This document shows, in pieces, positions 20,317 to 29,439 of a stretch of 64,000 bases of DNA. Source of the DNA: Vibrio cyclitrophicus (GTDB lineage Bacteria > Pseudomonadota > Gammaproteobacteria > Enterobacterales > Vibrionaceae); NCBI RefSeq assembly GCF_024347435.1, contig NZ_AP025480.1, positions 806,001 to 870,000 of the forward strand, read 5' to 3'. The notes below the pieces were generated by a model. The model was not told the origin of the DNA and searched no databases. It was given only the letters and a program-made list of their open reading frames with translations. A program made the translations under genes and the position numbers. Positions within the stretch are counted from its first letter, which is position 1. Each line of letters begins with the position of its first letter.

Positions 20317-21385
20317 AATGGTCAATCGTTGGTATAAACGACGTTTCTCTGATCCACATGCTGTCAGTTTGGTTGCCATCATTCTATTCGGCTTTATTAC
20401 GATCTACTTCTTTGGTCATCTCGTTGCGCCATTATTGGTTGCTATTGTTTTGGCTTACTTACTTGAGTGGCCCGTTACCCAACTTCAAAGACTTGGTGTG
20501 CCAAGAACACCATCGGTGATGTTGGTGATCATGATGTTCTTTAGCCTGATGCTGCTGGCACTGTTTGGTTTAGTACCAACGATTTGGGAGCAAGTGGGCA
20601 ACCTTATTAATGATATTCCGAGCATGTATGGTAGTTTGCAAAAGTTCATTGCGACGATTCCCGAACGCTACCCTGAATTAGCCAACCTACAGATTGTTGA
20701 ATCGATCATGTCTAACGCAAAGAACAAAGCGCTAGGTTTCGGTGAAAGCGTAGTGAAAGGTTCTTTAGCATCTCTTGTGAGTTTAGCGACACTTGCGGTT
20801 TACTTGATTCTTGTACCGCTTTTGATCTTCTTCTTGCTCAAGGATAAAGAAGAAATGATCAGCATGGCAAGTGGTGTATTACCTAAGAACCGCCGTCTAG
20901 CGACTAAGGTTTGGGTAGAGATGAACCAGCAAATCTCAAATTACATTCGCGGTAAAGTGTTAGAAATTCTAATTGTCGGTGGTGTCAGTTACGTAACCTT
21001 CGCAATTCTAGATTTACGTTATTCAGCACTGCTAGCGGTCGCAGTCGGTTTTTCGGTTTTGATTCCATATATCGGCGCTGCTGCTGTGACCGTTCCTGTC
21101 GCAATTGTTGGCTTGTTCCAATGGGGGCTTGAACCTCAGTTCTACTGGCTGTTACTTGCGTACGGCATCATTCAAGCGCTAGATGGTAACGTGTTGGTTC
21201 CGGTTCTGTTCTCTGAAGCAGTGAACCTTCACCCGGTCGCGATCATTGTTGCAGTATTAGTGTTTGGCGGATTATGGGGTTTCTGGGGGGTATTCTTTGC
21301 CATACCACTGGCGACCTTAGTGAAAGCGGTTTGGAACGCTCTGCCAAGCCATGCTTTAGAGGATGAGCCTGAGCATCAAAAATAA
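20309..21385 (+). CDS. perM: AI-2E family transporter PerM
   Basis: Multi-pass inner-membrane protein of 358 residues in the AI-2E/PerM family; the substrate is uncertain. Hydrophobic segments occupy residues about 17-85 and 155-335, with the family motif SVLIPYIGAA and the VLVPVLFSEAVNLHP loop. Its location beside bepA, bcp and gcvR equals that of E. coli perM (yfgO). It overlaps the TusA-like gene and ends at a strong terminator. Confidence 0.9.
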   Translation: MLEMVNRWYKRRFSDPHAVSLVAIILFGFITIYFFGHLVAPLLVAIVLAYLLEWPVTQLQRLGVPRTPSVMLVIMMFFSLMLLALFGLVPTIWEQVGNLINDIPSMYGSLQKFIATIPERYPELANLQIVESIMSNAKNKALGFGESVVKGSLASLVSLATLAVYLILVPLLIFFLLKDKEEMISMASGVLPKNRRLATKVWVEMNQQISNYIRGKVLEILIVGGVSYVTFAILDLRYSALLAVAVGFSVLIPYIGAAAVTVPVAIVGLFQWGLEPQFYWLLLAYGIIQALDGNVLVPVLFSEAVNLHPVAIIVAVLVFGGLWGFWGVFFAIPLATLVKAVWNALPSHALEDEPEHQK

Positions 21386-21399
21386 CTGATTTATTATAG

Positions 21400-21435
21400 A
21401 AAAAGGCCGAACATCTATGATGTTCGGCCTTTTTT
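21400..21435. terminator. Terminator between perM and bcp
   Basis: Perfect 11-bp stem GGCCGAACATC / GATGTTCGGCC flanked by A-run and T-run; bidirectional. Confidence 0.9.
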
Positions 21436-21489
21436 GCATTCGTTTAATTTGAGTGGGAAACCTAAATAATTAACGCACTCAAATTGACC

Positions 21490-21960
21490 TTAAGCTTCTT
21501 GATTGAAGTAATCTAAAACCACTTCGTGGTGAGTTTTAGTTTTGAACTTATTAAAGACGTGTTCAATCTGACCTTCTTCATCAATGAGGAAGCTAATACG
21601 ATGTAGGCCATCATAAACCTTGCCCATAAATTTCTTCTCGCCCCAAACCCCGAACTGCTCAGCAACGCTGTGATCTTCATCTGATAACAGAGTGAAGTTC
21701 AGAGATTTCTTCTCAACGAAGTTTGGTAGGCGTTTGACTGGATCAACACTCACACCTAAAACAACCACATTTAGGTCATCAAGCTGTGCTTTGATATCAC
21801 GCAGGCCTTCAGCTTGCACAATACAACCAGGGGTCATTGCTTTTGGGTAAAAGTAGAAAAGGACTTTTTTACCTTTGAAGTCACCAAGAGATACGATATT
21901 GCCATCTTGATCTGGAAGAGAAAAAGCAGGTGCTGGAACACCAGCCGTTAGCGTATTCAT
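21490..21960 (-). CDS. bcp: Thioredoxin-dependent thiol peroxidase (Bcp/PrxQ)
   Basis: Peroxiredoxin reducing hydroperoxides in the cytosol. The 156-residue protein has the peroxidatic Cys46 in AMTPGC. In E. coli Bcp the resolving cysteine lies five residues later; here that position is Glu51, so this is a form without that resolving cysteine. It follows gcvR after 12 bases, the conserved gcvR-bcp pair. Confidence 0.94.
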   Translation of the reverse strand: MNTLTAGVPAPAFSLPDQDGNIVSLGDFKGKKVLFYFYPKAMTPGCIVQAEGLRDIKAQLDDLNVVVLGVSVDPVKRLPNFVEKKSLNFTLLSDEDHSVAEQFGVWGEKKFMGKVYDGLHRISFLIDEEGQIEHVFNKFKTKTHHEVVLDYFNQEA

Positions 21961-21972
21961 GATATTTCCTTT

Positions 21973-22515
21973 TTAAAAACTGTTTTTGATAAAGTTGAGC
22001 GAGCCTTGAACTGATAGGCTCTGACACAGCGAATTGAATTCTTCTTGTAGCTGCATCAAATTACATTCTGATTGCACAGAAGCGGTAATAGAGATATGGA
22101 ATTGGTCGTTATCGAGCTGAATCTTGGATTTGTTGATGGTTTGTGCGCTAAGCGAGTCGAGGCCGATATCACGGTCTGCGAAGAACTGAGTGAACTGCTC
22201 GGTCAGTCCGAGTTTGTCATCTGACTCAACGAAAACTTCTAACGTGTAGGAGTTCTCAATCACATCATGAGGCGAGGTTCGCTTCATAATCGTAATCAAG
22301 TCGTGCTCTTGGCCAAGCAAAGGCAGGGTGGTTTCAACCCGGGTAATATTGTTTGCCTTTCCAGACAGTAGCATGATAAGCGTAAACTCTTCACCAAATA
22401 GGGCGATACGGCTATCAATAATGTTACAGCCTGATTGGGTGACCAAATGAACCACTTGGTTGCATACACCTGGGCGATCAGTGCCCACAGCTGTGATTAC
22501 TAGATGTTGAGTCAT
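21973..22515 (-). CDS. gcvR: Glycine cleavage system transcriptional repressor GcvR
   Basis: ACT-domain protein that binds GcvA and represses gcvTHP when glycine is low. The 180 residues form two ACT modules: VITAVGTDRPGVCNQVVHLV at the start and a second from about residue 95 (LEVFVESDDKLGLTEQ). It has no DNA-binding domain, as expected. It is divergent from dapA and upstream of bcp. Confidence 0.93.
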   Translation of the reverse strand: MTQHLVITAVGTDRPGVCNQVVHLVTQSGCNIIDSRIALFGEEFTLIMLLSGKANNITRVETTLPLLGQEHDLITIMKRTSPHDVIENSYTLEVFVESDDKLGLTEQFTQFFADRDIGLDSLSAQTINKSKIQLDNDQFHISITASVQSECNLMQLQEEFNSLCQSLSVQGSLNFIKNSF

Positions 22516-22888
22516 AAAATCACGTCTCTATATATTCCATTGATGCTGCATGTTAGCACAGTTAACACGAGGAATAAGCGTGCGAGCGGGGCTTTTTATG
22601 AGGCGTTTTGCTTCTCGCGTGCTGTATAGGATAGGAATATCTAGTGTGTGAAAAACAAGAAACGAACAAGAAGAAACAGCTTACCTGTTACTGACATCCA
22701 GCGATGCGGCATCCGCTAGATTGAATAAAGGTTAGCCAAATTTATAGGTAGAACGCCGTTAGAAGTCGTCTTACCTCAAACATACAACAATATTTAATGC
22801 AGATGTTGCCAGTAAGCCACTTTAATGTCTTGTGTTTATTGATTGGCTTACAGTAACATGCAAAAAGAATAAATTAAGGGAGATAGAC
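22516..22888. other. gcvR/dapA divergent intergenic region
   Basis: 373 bases without a supported gene. The only clear structure is an inverted repeat GTAAGCCA (22812-22819) / TGGCTTAC (22844-22851) in the dapA leader. I see no lysine riboswitch. Confidence 0.55.
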
Positions 22889-23767
22889 ATGTTTTCAGGA
22901 AGTATAGTTGCGCTAGTTACGCCATTTAACACAGATGGTGAAGTGGATTTCGACAGCCTTAAAAAGCTAGTTGAGCACCATATTGCTGCAGGTAGTGATG
23001 GTCTGGTTGCGGTTGGCACAACTGGTGAGTCTTCAACACTCACTATTGAAGAGCATGTCAAAGTCGTCAATAAGATCGTTGAATTTGCAGATGGTCGTAT
23101 TCCTGTTATTGCAGGAACAGGCGCAAACGCAACTCACGAGTCAGTGTTATTCAGCCGTTTATTAAATGGTTCTGGTATTGCTGGTTGCCTGAGCGTAACG
23201 CCTTACTACAACAAGCCGACTCAAGAAGGTTTGTATCAACACTACAAAGCGATTGCTGAAGTAAGCGACGTTCCACAGATTCTATATAATGTACCGGGTC
23301 GTACTGCTGTAGACTTGTTACCAGAAACCGTTGCTCGTCTTTCTGAGATCGAAAATATCGTTGCACTGAAAGATGCGACGGGTGATCTCGACAGAATTGC
23401 AATTCACCGTGAACTTTGTGGCGAAGATTTTATCTTACTAAGTGGTGATGACTTAACTGGCTTAGAATTTGTTAAGCGTGGCGGCGATGGCGTGATCTCT
23501 GTAACCAATAATGTTGCAGCCGCTGATATGGCAACCATGTTCAAGCTAGCGAAAGAAGGTAAGTTTGAAGAAGCAGAAGCGATCAATGAGCGTTTGATGC
23601 CTCTACATAAGAACCTGTTCGTTGAGTCTAACCCTATTCCCGTAAAATGGGCGGTTCACAAAATGGGTCTGATTGCTGAAGGTGGCTTACGTCTACCGCT
23701 GACTGAACTGTCAGAGCCAGCTCAACCTGTTGTTGCTCAAGCAATGACTGAAGCGTGCATTTACTAA
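22889..23767 (+). CDS. dapA: 4-hydroxy-tetrahydrodipicolinate synthase
   Basis: Condenses pyruvate with aspartate semialdehyde, the committed step to lysine and meso-diaminopimelate. The 292 residues include GTTGESSTL, the YNVPGRT motif with the active-site tyrosine and the Schiff-base lysine in VALKDATGD. Nineteen upstream in-frame codons are rejected because GGGAG precedes the ATG at 22889 and [13 protein letters not shown] is the family start. A hairpin separates it from bamC. Confidence 0.97.
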   Translation: MFSGSIVALVTPFNTDGEVDFDSLKKLVEHHIAAGSDGLVAVGTTGESSTLTIEEHVKVVNKIVEFADGRIPVIAGTGANATHESVLFSRLLNGSGIAGCLSVTPYYNKPTQEGLYQHYKAIAEVSDVPQILYNVPGRTAVDLLPETVARLSEIENIVALKDATGDLDRIAIHRELCGEDFILLSGDDLTGLEFVKRGGDGVISVTNNVAAADMATMFKLAKEGKFEEAEAINERLMPLHKNLFVESNPIPVKWAVHKMGLIAEGGLRLPLTELSEPAQPVVAQAMTEACIY

Positions 23768-23781
23768 AAACGTATGAAGTG

Positions 23782-23804
23782 ATGCCGAAGCGAACCTTCG
23801 GCAT
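23782..23804 (+). terminator. Hairpin between dapA and bamC
   Basis: ATGCCGAAG-cgaac-CTTCGGCAT, followed by only three T and then the bamC ribosome site; probably an attenuator or RNA-stability element. Confidence 0.55.
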
Positions 23805-23816
23805 TTAGGAGTATAA

Positions 23817-24863
23817 ATGAAGTATTCTCACCAGCTAGTGATTGGGTCACTGGCTGTTTTCGTTCTTACAGCATGTTCTGGCAGCCCGACTCAACGTCGC
23901 CAAGCCAAAGATGATTTCGAATACTTAGAAACACCTGAGTTTTCACAGTGGCAATTGCCTGAAGATGCTCAACCTCAATTTTACCCAAACTTTGACATCC
24001 CAAGCGGTGAGTTTAGTGGTGGTACCGGTCGTAAAGTGGATATTCGTCCACCACAGCAGGTTCTTGAGCTGATCCCGGGCGCTCGTGCCGAGCGTCAAAA
24101 CGGTGAAGTGACGCTATGGCTTCTTCGTGCTGAAGAAGCAGACCGAGTGTGGCAAACAGCAGTAGATATGCTGGCTCAACGTGGTATTGGTATTCGTGAA
24201 CAATCAGAGAATGAGATTGAGACCGATTGGGTAACTTGGGTTTCTGAAGATGAAGATGTAGAGATTGGCAGTCGCTACTCTATCGCTCGTTTCCAAACAA
24301 ATAACCGCCATGGCTTCAAGATCAACCTAATTGATTGGCGTGAAGGTATTGAAGAGAAACCAGTAACCGCAACCAATAAAGAGCGTTATAACGCGTTTTT
24401 AACCAACTTAGTCATGGCTAAGTACGATGAAAACCTTCGTGCTGAAGCTGCGCTGAAAGCGCAAGAGTTGGTGAAGCGTATTCCAATTTCAATGGGTGCT
24501 GACCGCAGCGGTTTCCCTGTGATCATTGCTCGTACACCATACAACGTATTCTGGCAGCGTCTGCCTACCTTGTTACCGACGATGGGCTTTGAGCTTGAAG
24601 AACGTAATCAATCTCAGGGTACGGTAAAGGCGAAGTACGCTGCACCAGATGATGAATTCTGGGAAGAAATTGGCCTACAGCCTATCGATTTGGCGCCAGG
24701 TACATACAACTTCCTATTTGGTGACCTTGGCAACCGTACGTCGATCAACGTGACGGATGCGTCAGGTAAACCAGTAGAAGAAGAGCTGCTTAAGTCAATG
24801 GTTCCGGTACTCGCGCATATTGCTGACCAAACCAAAGATGACAAAGAAGCGAAAGCTGAGTAA
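23817..24863 (+). CDS. bamC: Outer membrane assembly lipoprotein BamC
   Basis: Lipoprotein of the BAM complex that inserts beta-barrel proteins. The 348-residue protein has lipobox VLTACS, the unstructured N-terminal segment that contacts BamD, and two helix-grip domains (around residues 100-210 and 230-340). It follows dapA as nlpB does in E. coli. Confidence 0.94.
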   Translation: MKYSHQLVIGSLAVFVLTACSGSPTQRRQAKDDFEYLETPEFSQWQLPEDAQPQFYPNFDIPSGEFSGGTGRKVDIRPPQQVLELIPGARAERQNGEVTLWLLRAEEADRVWQTAVDMLAQRGIGIREQSENEIETDWVTWVSEDEDVEIGSRYSIARFQTNNRHGFKINLIDWREGIEEKPVTATNKERYNAFLTNLVMAKYDENLRAEAALKAQELVKRIPISMGADRSGFPVIIARTPYNVFWQRLPTLLPTMGFELEERNQSQGTVKAKYAAPDDEFWEEIGLQPIDLAPGTYNFLFGDLGNRTSINVTDASGKPVEEELLKSMVPVLAHIADQTKDDKEAKAE

Positions 24864-24877
24864 GCACGACAAAATAA

Positions 24878-24909
24878 ATCATAGAGCTGAGTCATATCAG
24901 CTCTATGAT
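24878..24909 (+). repeat. Perfect 13-bp hairpin downstream of bamC
   Basis: ATCATAGAGCTGA-gtcata-TCAGCTCTATGAT with no T-run, 14 bases after the bamC stop and just before a true terminator. Confidence 0.7.
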
Positions 24910-24923
24910 TAGCTAAAACCAAT

Positions 24924-24954
24924 AAAAAAGAGGACACAATGTGTCCTCTTTTTT
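24924..24954. terminator. Bidirectional terminator after bamC
   Basis: AAAAAAGAGGACAC / GTGTCCTCTTTTTT; also serves the convergent DUF2897 gene. Confidence 0.9.
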
Positions 24955-25018
24955 ATATTCGTTGAGCAATCAGCAGCGATTTTTCCGCTAATTAGGTTGG
25001 CCCATCAGAGTAACAACA

Positions 25019-25228
25019 TTAAGCGTTTTTGTTGTCGGTTGACTCATCTTTTTGAGTTTTCTCTTGGTTAAGCTTATCTAATTGATTGAGCTTATCTAAG
25101 TCTTTCTCTGTTTTGTTACGACCTGTCAGATCCATATTGGCGGTCTGTTTGAGCGCAGCAATATTACCTACCACAACGCTAACCACGATGATGATGATAA
25201 CCCAAGGGTTTGTAAGCCACTCCAACAT
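25019..25228 (-). CDS. DUF2897 small membrane protein (YpfN-like)
   Basis: 69-residue protein with one N-terminal membrane segment (WVIIIIVVSVVVGNIAAL) and a highly charged Lys/Asp/Asn tail. It resembles the DUF2897 family of small single-span proteins found downstream of dapE. It lies 8 bases after the M15 peptidase gene and is likely the last gene of that operon. Function unknown. Confidence 0.78.
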   Translation of the reverse strand: MLEWLTNPWVIIIIVVSVVVGNIAALKQTANMDLTGRNKTEKDLDKLNQLDKLNQEKTQKDESTDNKNA

Positions 25229-25236
25229 AAGCGCTC

Positions 25237-25911
25237 CTAATGATTGATATTTGCTACGAAGCGTGCATAGATTGCGTCTAGCTGCTCCATAATAATCTCA
25301 TACCCTAATATTGGCTTAGATTGGAGTTGCTTGCCAAGTAAAGTAGGTGATAACTGTGATAAGCACGAGTCTGATACCTTACGGTGGCTAATATGCCACG
25401 GTTCAATCGCCACACCGCCAAGGTCTTGGTTGTACGGAAAGAAGAATCCAAACTGAGATGCATGAACAGATAACCATTGATAAAACACTTGCTGGTGGCC
25501 AGTAAGGTATTCCCATGGCTCTAATTGCAGCTGTATATCTTCAGGTAAGTGATTACGAGCAAAGACATCGAAATCACAACCCCAATGGTGACGACTCGCT
25601 CCGGGAAGCGCAGACCATCTTAGGATCGCCGACAACTTTTGTTGTTCACTGAGTGTTGAAGCATCAAGTGGTTGGCTTTCTGAGTCTAATATCGGCGCTT
25701 GACCAGAAAACTTACGATTCCAAATCAGAGATTGCCTTTCATAGTCGCGAAAGCCACTGGCAATCTCCATTTTAAAACCAGCAAGTTGAGCAGCTTCAAT
25801 CAAATTGTTCAGATCATCTTTGACATCACTGTGAACCAAGAATGTCTTGGTGCCAATCAGGTTAGGTTCCAGATGAGAATCTGATTGTCCGGTAAGCTGC
25901 TCTGGTGTCAT
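25237..25911 (-). CDS. M15-family D-alanyl-D-alanine carboxypeptidase-like protein
   Basis: VanY-type zinc peptidase of 224 residues. Motifs are SGFRDYERQ, the zinc-binding HHWGCDFDVF and EPWHISHR. No signal peptide is visible, so it may act on cytosolic peptides or be exported by an unseen route. It lies 45 bases after dapE, the maker of diaminopimelate, which is also a cell-wall precursor; the link is suggestive only. Confidence 0.85.
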   Translation of the reverse strand: MTPEQLTGQSDSHLEPNLIGTKTFLVHSDVKDDLNNLIEAAQLAGFKMEIASGFRDYERQSLIWNRKFSGQAPILDSESQPLDASTLSEQQKLSAILRWSALPGASRHHWGCDFDVFARNHLPEDIQLQLEPWEYLTGHQQVFYQWLSVHASQFGFFFPYNQDLGGVAIEPWHISHRKVSDSCLSQLSPTLLGKQLQSKPILGYEIIMEQLDAIYARFVANINH

Positions 25912-25956
25912 AACGCGTCTCTCAATAATGGGATGCTATGAATCTCTGGTGAAACA

Positions 25957-27093
25957 CTATTTGGCGAAAAGATTCACTAATGTTCTTTCGTACATATCAG
26001 TGAGCTTCTCTAAATCAGCCACTTTCACGCATTCGTTAACCTTGTGAATGGTTGCATTAACCGGACCTAGTTCTACCACTTGCCCTTTCATGCGCGCAAT
26101 AAAGCGTCCGTCAGATGTACCACCGGTAGTCAATAGCGCGGGTTTCACGTCGTTCACGTAACCAACTGCATCCACGATAGCATCAAGCAACGAGCCAGCG
26201 TCTGTTAAGAACGGGTCGCCATTGAATGTCCACTTTAGGTCGTATTCGAAATCGTATTTATCGAGTATTGATGTGATGCGTTCAACGATGATGTCGTTGT
26301 TTAATTCTGTACTAAAACGCAGGTTAAATTGAACGTTAAACTCGCCAGGAATGACGTTTGATGCGCCCGTACCCGCGCTTACGTTCGGAATTTGGAAGCT
26401 AGTTGGTGGGAAGTAATCATTACCTTTGTCCCACTCAGTCGTTGCCAACTCATTGATTGCAAGCAGAGAACTGTGTACGGGGTTGTTCGCTAGGTGAGGG
26501 TAGGCAACATGGCCTTGTGTACCTTTAATCGTTAGATCGCCAGTGATAGAACCGCGACGGCCGTTCTTTACGACATCACCCACGTATTCGGTGCTCGATG
26601 GTTCACCCACAATACACATGTCGATGTTCTCACCACGCGCCATCAGCGTTTCAACAACTCGTACCGTACCGTTGATGAAAGGGCCTTCTTCATCTGATGT
26701 GATAAGGAAGCCGATTGAGCCTGTGTGATCAGGGTGCTTAGCTATGAATTGCTCTACGGCAACGATCATTGAAGCCAGGGAACCTTTCATGTCTGCTGCG
26801 CCACGGCCGTGAAGGAAACCGTCGACTATAGTCGGCTCAAATGGCTTGGTGTTCCATTGTTCAATTGGACCTGCTGGCACAACGTCTGTGTGACCAGCAA
26901 AAGCAAACAGAGGTGCTTCTGTGCCACGGCGAGCCCAAAAGTTAGTGGTATCTTCAAATACCATCACTTCGATTTCAAAGCCGAGCGCTTTTAAGCGTTC
27001 AATCATTAAGTCTTGGCAACCTGCGTCTTCAGGCGTTACTGATTGGCGGCTAATGAGATCTTTTGCCAGAGCCAAAGTTGGGCTATCTGTCAT
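25957..27093 (-). CDS. dapE: Succinyl-diaminopimelate desuccinylase
   Basis: Zinc hydrolase that frees LL-diaminopimelate from its succinyl form in lysine and peptidoglycan synthesis. The 378 residues include [21 protein letters not shown] and the catalytic [12 protein letters not shown]. It sits between yffB and an M15 peptidase gene on the same strand, the yffB-dapE-ypfN order of E. coli with the peptidase inserted. Confidence 0.96.
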   Translation of the reverse strand: MTDSPTLALAKDLISRQSVTPEDAGCQDLMIERLKALGFEIEVMVFEDTTNFWARRGTEAPLFAFAGHTDVVPAGPIEQWNTKPFEPTIVDGFLHGRGAADMKGSLASMIVAVEQFIAKHPDHTGSIGFLITSDEEGPFINGTVRVVETLMARGENIDMCIVGEPSSTEYVGDVVKNGRRGSITGDLTIKGTQGHVAYPHLANNPVHSSLLAINELATTEWDKGNDYFPPTSFQIPNVSAGTGASNVIPGEFNVQFNLRFSTELNNDIIVERITSILDKYDFEYDLKWTFNGDPFLTDAGSLLDAIVDAVGYVNDVKPALLTTGGTSDGRFIARMKGQVVELGPVNATIHKVNECVKVADLEKLTDMYERTLVNLFAK

Positions 27094-27192
27094 CCTTGAA
27101 TTCCTTGTTTAAATAAAACGTATAGTCATTAATTTTTAGGGCGTTGCATCAGTGATCAACGTCCGGTTGTCTTTCGATATAAATGCGGTGCT

Positions 27193-27540
27193 CTAAGCAA
27201 AAATAGCGGCGTATTGGTCAGCTTTAAATCCGATGTGAAGCTTACCGTCCACTTTTAGGATTGGGCGCTTAATCATTGCCGGTTGCTCAACAAGCAGAGA
27301 CACGGCTTTGTCTTCCGTTAACGTCTCTTTCTGTTCTTGTGAAAGTTGGCGATAAGTCGTACCACGTTTGTTCAGCACAAGTTCCCAACCAAGCTCTGAG
27401 CAGAAGCTTGTTACTAGCTCTTCTGTGATGCCTTGCTTGCGATAATCGTGAAATTCGAACTCGATACCTTCAGCTTCGAGCCATTTCTTTGCTTTTTTAA
27501 TGGTGTCGCAATTTGGGATACCAAACATAGTGATAGTCAT
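27193..27540 (-). CDS. yffB: ArsC/Spx-family protein YffB
   Basis: Thioredoxin-fold protein of 115 residues with Cys11 in GIPNCDTIKKA and the KRPILKVDGK segment near the C-terminus. The YffB branch is a putative glutathione-dependent thiol reductase rather than a proven arsenate reductase. It is upstream of dapE with a 99-base gap, likely one transcript. Confidence 0.88.
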   Translation of the reverse strand: MTITMFGIPNCDTIKKAKKWLEAEGIEFEFHDYRKQGITEELVTSFCSELGWELVLNKRGTTYRQLSQEQKETLTEDKAVSLLVEQPAMIKRPILKVDGKLHIGFKADQYAAIFA

Positions 27541-27745
27541 TATTCTTCCTTTGGGTGATTTTATTTCATTGTTATGAGTTGAATCCTATCAGGAAGCGGC
27601 AATTCAGACAAAATAGAGTGAGGAATATTTCATAGAGTGAAAAAAAACAGTAAGAAAATGTCACTATTGGAGACTTATTGATCAGCCTCAACATGTTGTC
27701 AGCGAAAAAAGAAATAATTGAGCTGCACATATATAGGAGGTGTCA

Positions 27746-28033
27746 ATGGAGTTGAGTCCTGTTTTTGCAAGGCGGCTATATTTAGCATTGTTAGTGGAAA
27801 GCCTTGATAGGCCAAATGTGCCTAAACTCATCGAAAAAACGGGTTGGCCTCGTCGTACGATTCAAGATGTACTCAAGGCGCTACCGGGGATCGGTATCGA
27901 ACTTATGTTTGTTCAAGATGGGCGACGTCATAATGATGGTTATTACCAGTTATCCGACTGGGGGCCGTTTGATAGTCAGTGGGTTCTAGAACGTAAAGGC
28001 GATATAGCGACAAGCCTTGGATTTAGTGCATAA
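27746..28033 (+). CDS. Small winged helix-turn-helix protein
   Basis: 95-residue basic protein with a helix-turn-helix pattern near residues 25-48 (VPKLIEKTGWPRRTIQDVLKAL) and a following beta-wing with DGRRHNDGYYQL. It is probably a DNA-binding regulator; the target is unknown. The frame is open from a GTG at 27740, but that codon is part of the strong AGGAGG ribosome site, so the ATG at 27746 is the start. A GNRA-loop terminator overlaps its stop codon. Confidence 0.78.
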   Translation: MELSPVFARRLYLALLVESLDRPNVPKLIEKTGWPRRTIQDVLKALPGIGIELMFVQDGRRHNDGYYQLSDWGPFDSQWVLERKGDIATSLGFSA

Positions 28034-28056
28034 GCCAGCGAAAGCTGGCTTTCTTT
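28032..28056 (+). terminator. Terminator with GAAA tetraloop
   Basis: AAGCCAGC-gaaa-GCTGGCTT followed by TCTTTT; its first bases are part of the stop codon. Confidence 0.75.
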
Positions 28057-28113
28057 TGGGCGTCGCAAAATCAGAGCATACAGATATGCTGGTTTACTTA
28101 TCTGTCTATTTTC

Positions 28114-28446
28114 TTACTCACACAGATAGGCTGTGCCAAGCATCGTGACAGAAGTGCTAAAGTCTTGGGGAAGTGTAAATATCACTGTATCTGCGCCTAG
28201 CTCAATCGTATTCGATTTGAGTTCATTCATGGCGCCCTGAATCAAGGTGTCGTTCAGGAAAAAGAGGTAACTATACCAGTGGCCTTCGCTACCCGTGACC
28301 TCCCCTTTATACTCGCACTGCTCAATATTGATAAGGCCGTGGAAATCCATTTGTACTTTGTCCGCTTCATTGTGAGGAGATGAAGTCGGTGTCGTGCATC
28401 CCAAAAGGGTTCCACTCATAGCCAAAGCAACCCATTCCTTTTTCAT
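28114..28446 (-). CDS. DUF4156-type lipoprotein
   Basis: 110-residue predicted lipoprotein with signal and lipobox GTLLGCTT. Two conserved cysteines (EQCEYKGEV and YLCE) probably form a disulfide, and the NELKSNTIELGADTV segment fits the DUF4156 family. Function unknown. It lies 12 bases after the DUF2956 gene on the same strand. Confidence 0.75.
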   Translation of the reverse strand: MKKEWVALAMSGTLLGCTTPTSSPHNEADKVQMDFHGLINIEQCEYKGEVTGSEGHWYSYLFFLNDTLIQGAMNELKSNTIELGADTVIFTLPQDFSTSVTMLGTAYLCE

Positions 28447-28458
28447 ACGTTTATCCTG

Positions 28459-28803
28459 TTATTTCATCAAATAAATCGCGAAGCCTATCCAGCTTATGAT
28501 TAATAGTAGCCACGGCAATTTACTGGCGTGGTTTGATGTTGTTTCAACACTGGTATCTACACTGTTCTCTTCATCTAGATTAGCTTGTTGAGTCTGCTTT
28601 TCTTTCTGTATGCGTTTCTTGGCTTTATCTGCTTGGCGACTGCGCTCTTTTTGTTGTTTTTTATAGAGTGCGATGCCTTTTTCGATACCTTGAGCGATCA
28701 GTTTGGTTTGTTCTTTGGTTTGAGCTGGCTTTTGAGTTGCTTTGGCTATCTTCATAGCTTCTTGTTGAGATTCAACAGACGGCGTATTAGTTTTCTTTTT
28801 CAT
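28459..28803 (-). CDS. DUF2956 C-terminally anchored protein
   Basis: 114-residue protein with a Lys/Gln/Glu-rich, probably coiled-coil body (residues 20-80) and a single C-terminal membrane segment (LPWLLLIISWIGFAIYL). This tail-anchored layout matches DUF2956. Function unknown; likely cotranscribed with the lipoprotein gene downstream. Confidence 0.76.
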   Translation of the reverse strand: MKKKTNTPSVESQQEAMKIAKATQKPAQTKEQTKLIAQGIEKGIALYKKQQKERSRQADKAKKRIQKEKQTQQANLDEENSVDTSVETTSNHASKLPWLLLIISWIGFAIYLMK

Positions 28804-28897
28804 ACTGAGTTCGATAATTAAAGCGGATTAGCTAATAAGATAACGCAAACCTAGTTAAGTATGAATGATTTGCGTTAAAGTGTTGGTTTGAAACTAA

Positions 28898-29374
28898 GTG
28901 AAAGTGAGATTTGTGCGGTACTCCATAGAACAATACGATAAGAACGGTTTTTTGAAAGCCCCAATCTTATTATGGTTGGGTTGGTTATTTCTGGCGAAAG
29001 CTTTGGTTGTTTTCATCGTTGCTGGCGCTAGCAGAGAGTCGGGAACTGATATCCTCGAAATTATTTATCCAGATCACCACATGTTCTACATTGGGATCGC
29101 ATTGAGCATTCCTAGTTTACTTATTATGTGGTTGTTTGGGTTGAGATCACCAGATAGAAAACGCTTGAACAAAGTGGTGTCATGGGGGCGTTGGGTAACC
29201 ATGATCGCTATTTTGGCACAGGGAGCACATACCCTTTATTTAATCTATTTGGACAACGGATGGTTTCGTTGGTCGAATGGGGTAACTTTATTGTTACTCC
29301 TGTGGTTAGCACTTTATCTAACCAATAGTCATACCGCTAAAGATTGCTTTAAAGCGGTCGAGCACGAAGACTGA
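28898..29374 (+). CDS. DUF2919 membrane protein (YfeZ-like)
   Basis: 158-residue inner-membrane protein with four hydrophobic segments and an N-terminal YDKNGFLKAP motif typical of DUF2919. A GTG start is inferred at 28898; two later in-frame GTG codons are alternatives. It precedes the Dyp peroxidase gene as yfeZ lies near yfeX in E. coli. Function unknown. Confidence 0.75.
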   Translation: MKVRFVRYSIEQYDKNGFLKAPILLWLGWLFLAKALVVFIVAGASRESGTDILEIIYPDHHMFYIGIALSIPSLLIMWLFGLRSPDRKRLNKVVSWGRWVTMIAILAQGAHTLYLIYLDNGWFRWSNGVTLLLLLWLALYLTNSHTAKDCFKAVEHED

Positions 29375-29439
29375 TTCTCATCAAAACATTTGTCCCGTTC
29401 ACAATTATACTTAGAAGCTAAAAATGAAAGGATTAATCT

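Noticed and set aside
22516..22888. Lysine riboswitch in the dapA leader
   Set aside because: The leader has only one short stem and none of the conserved lysine-box sequence.
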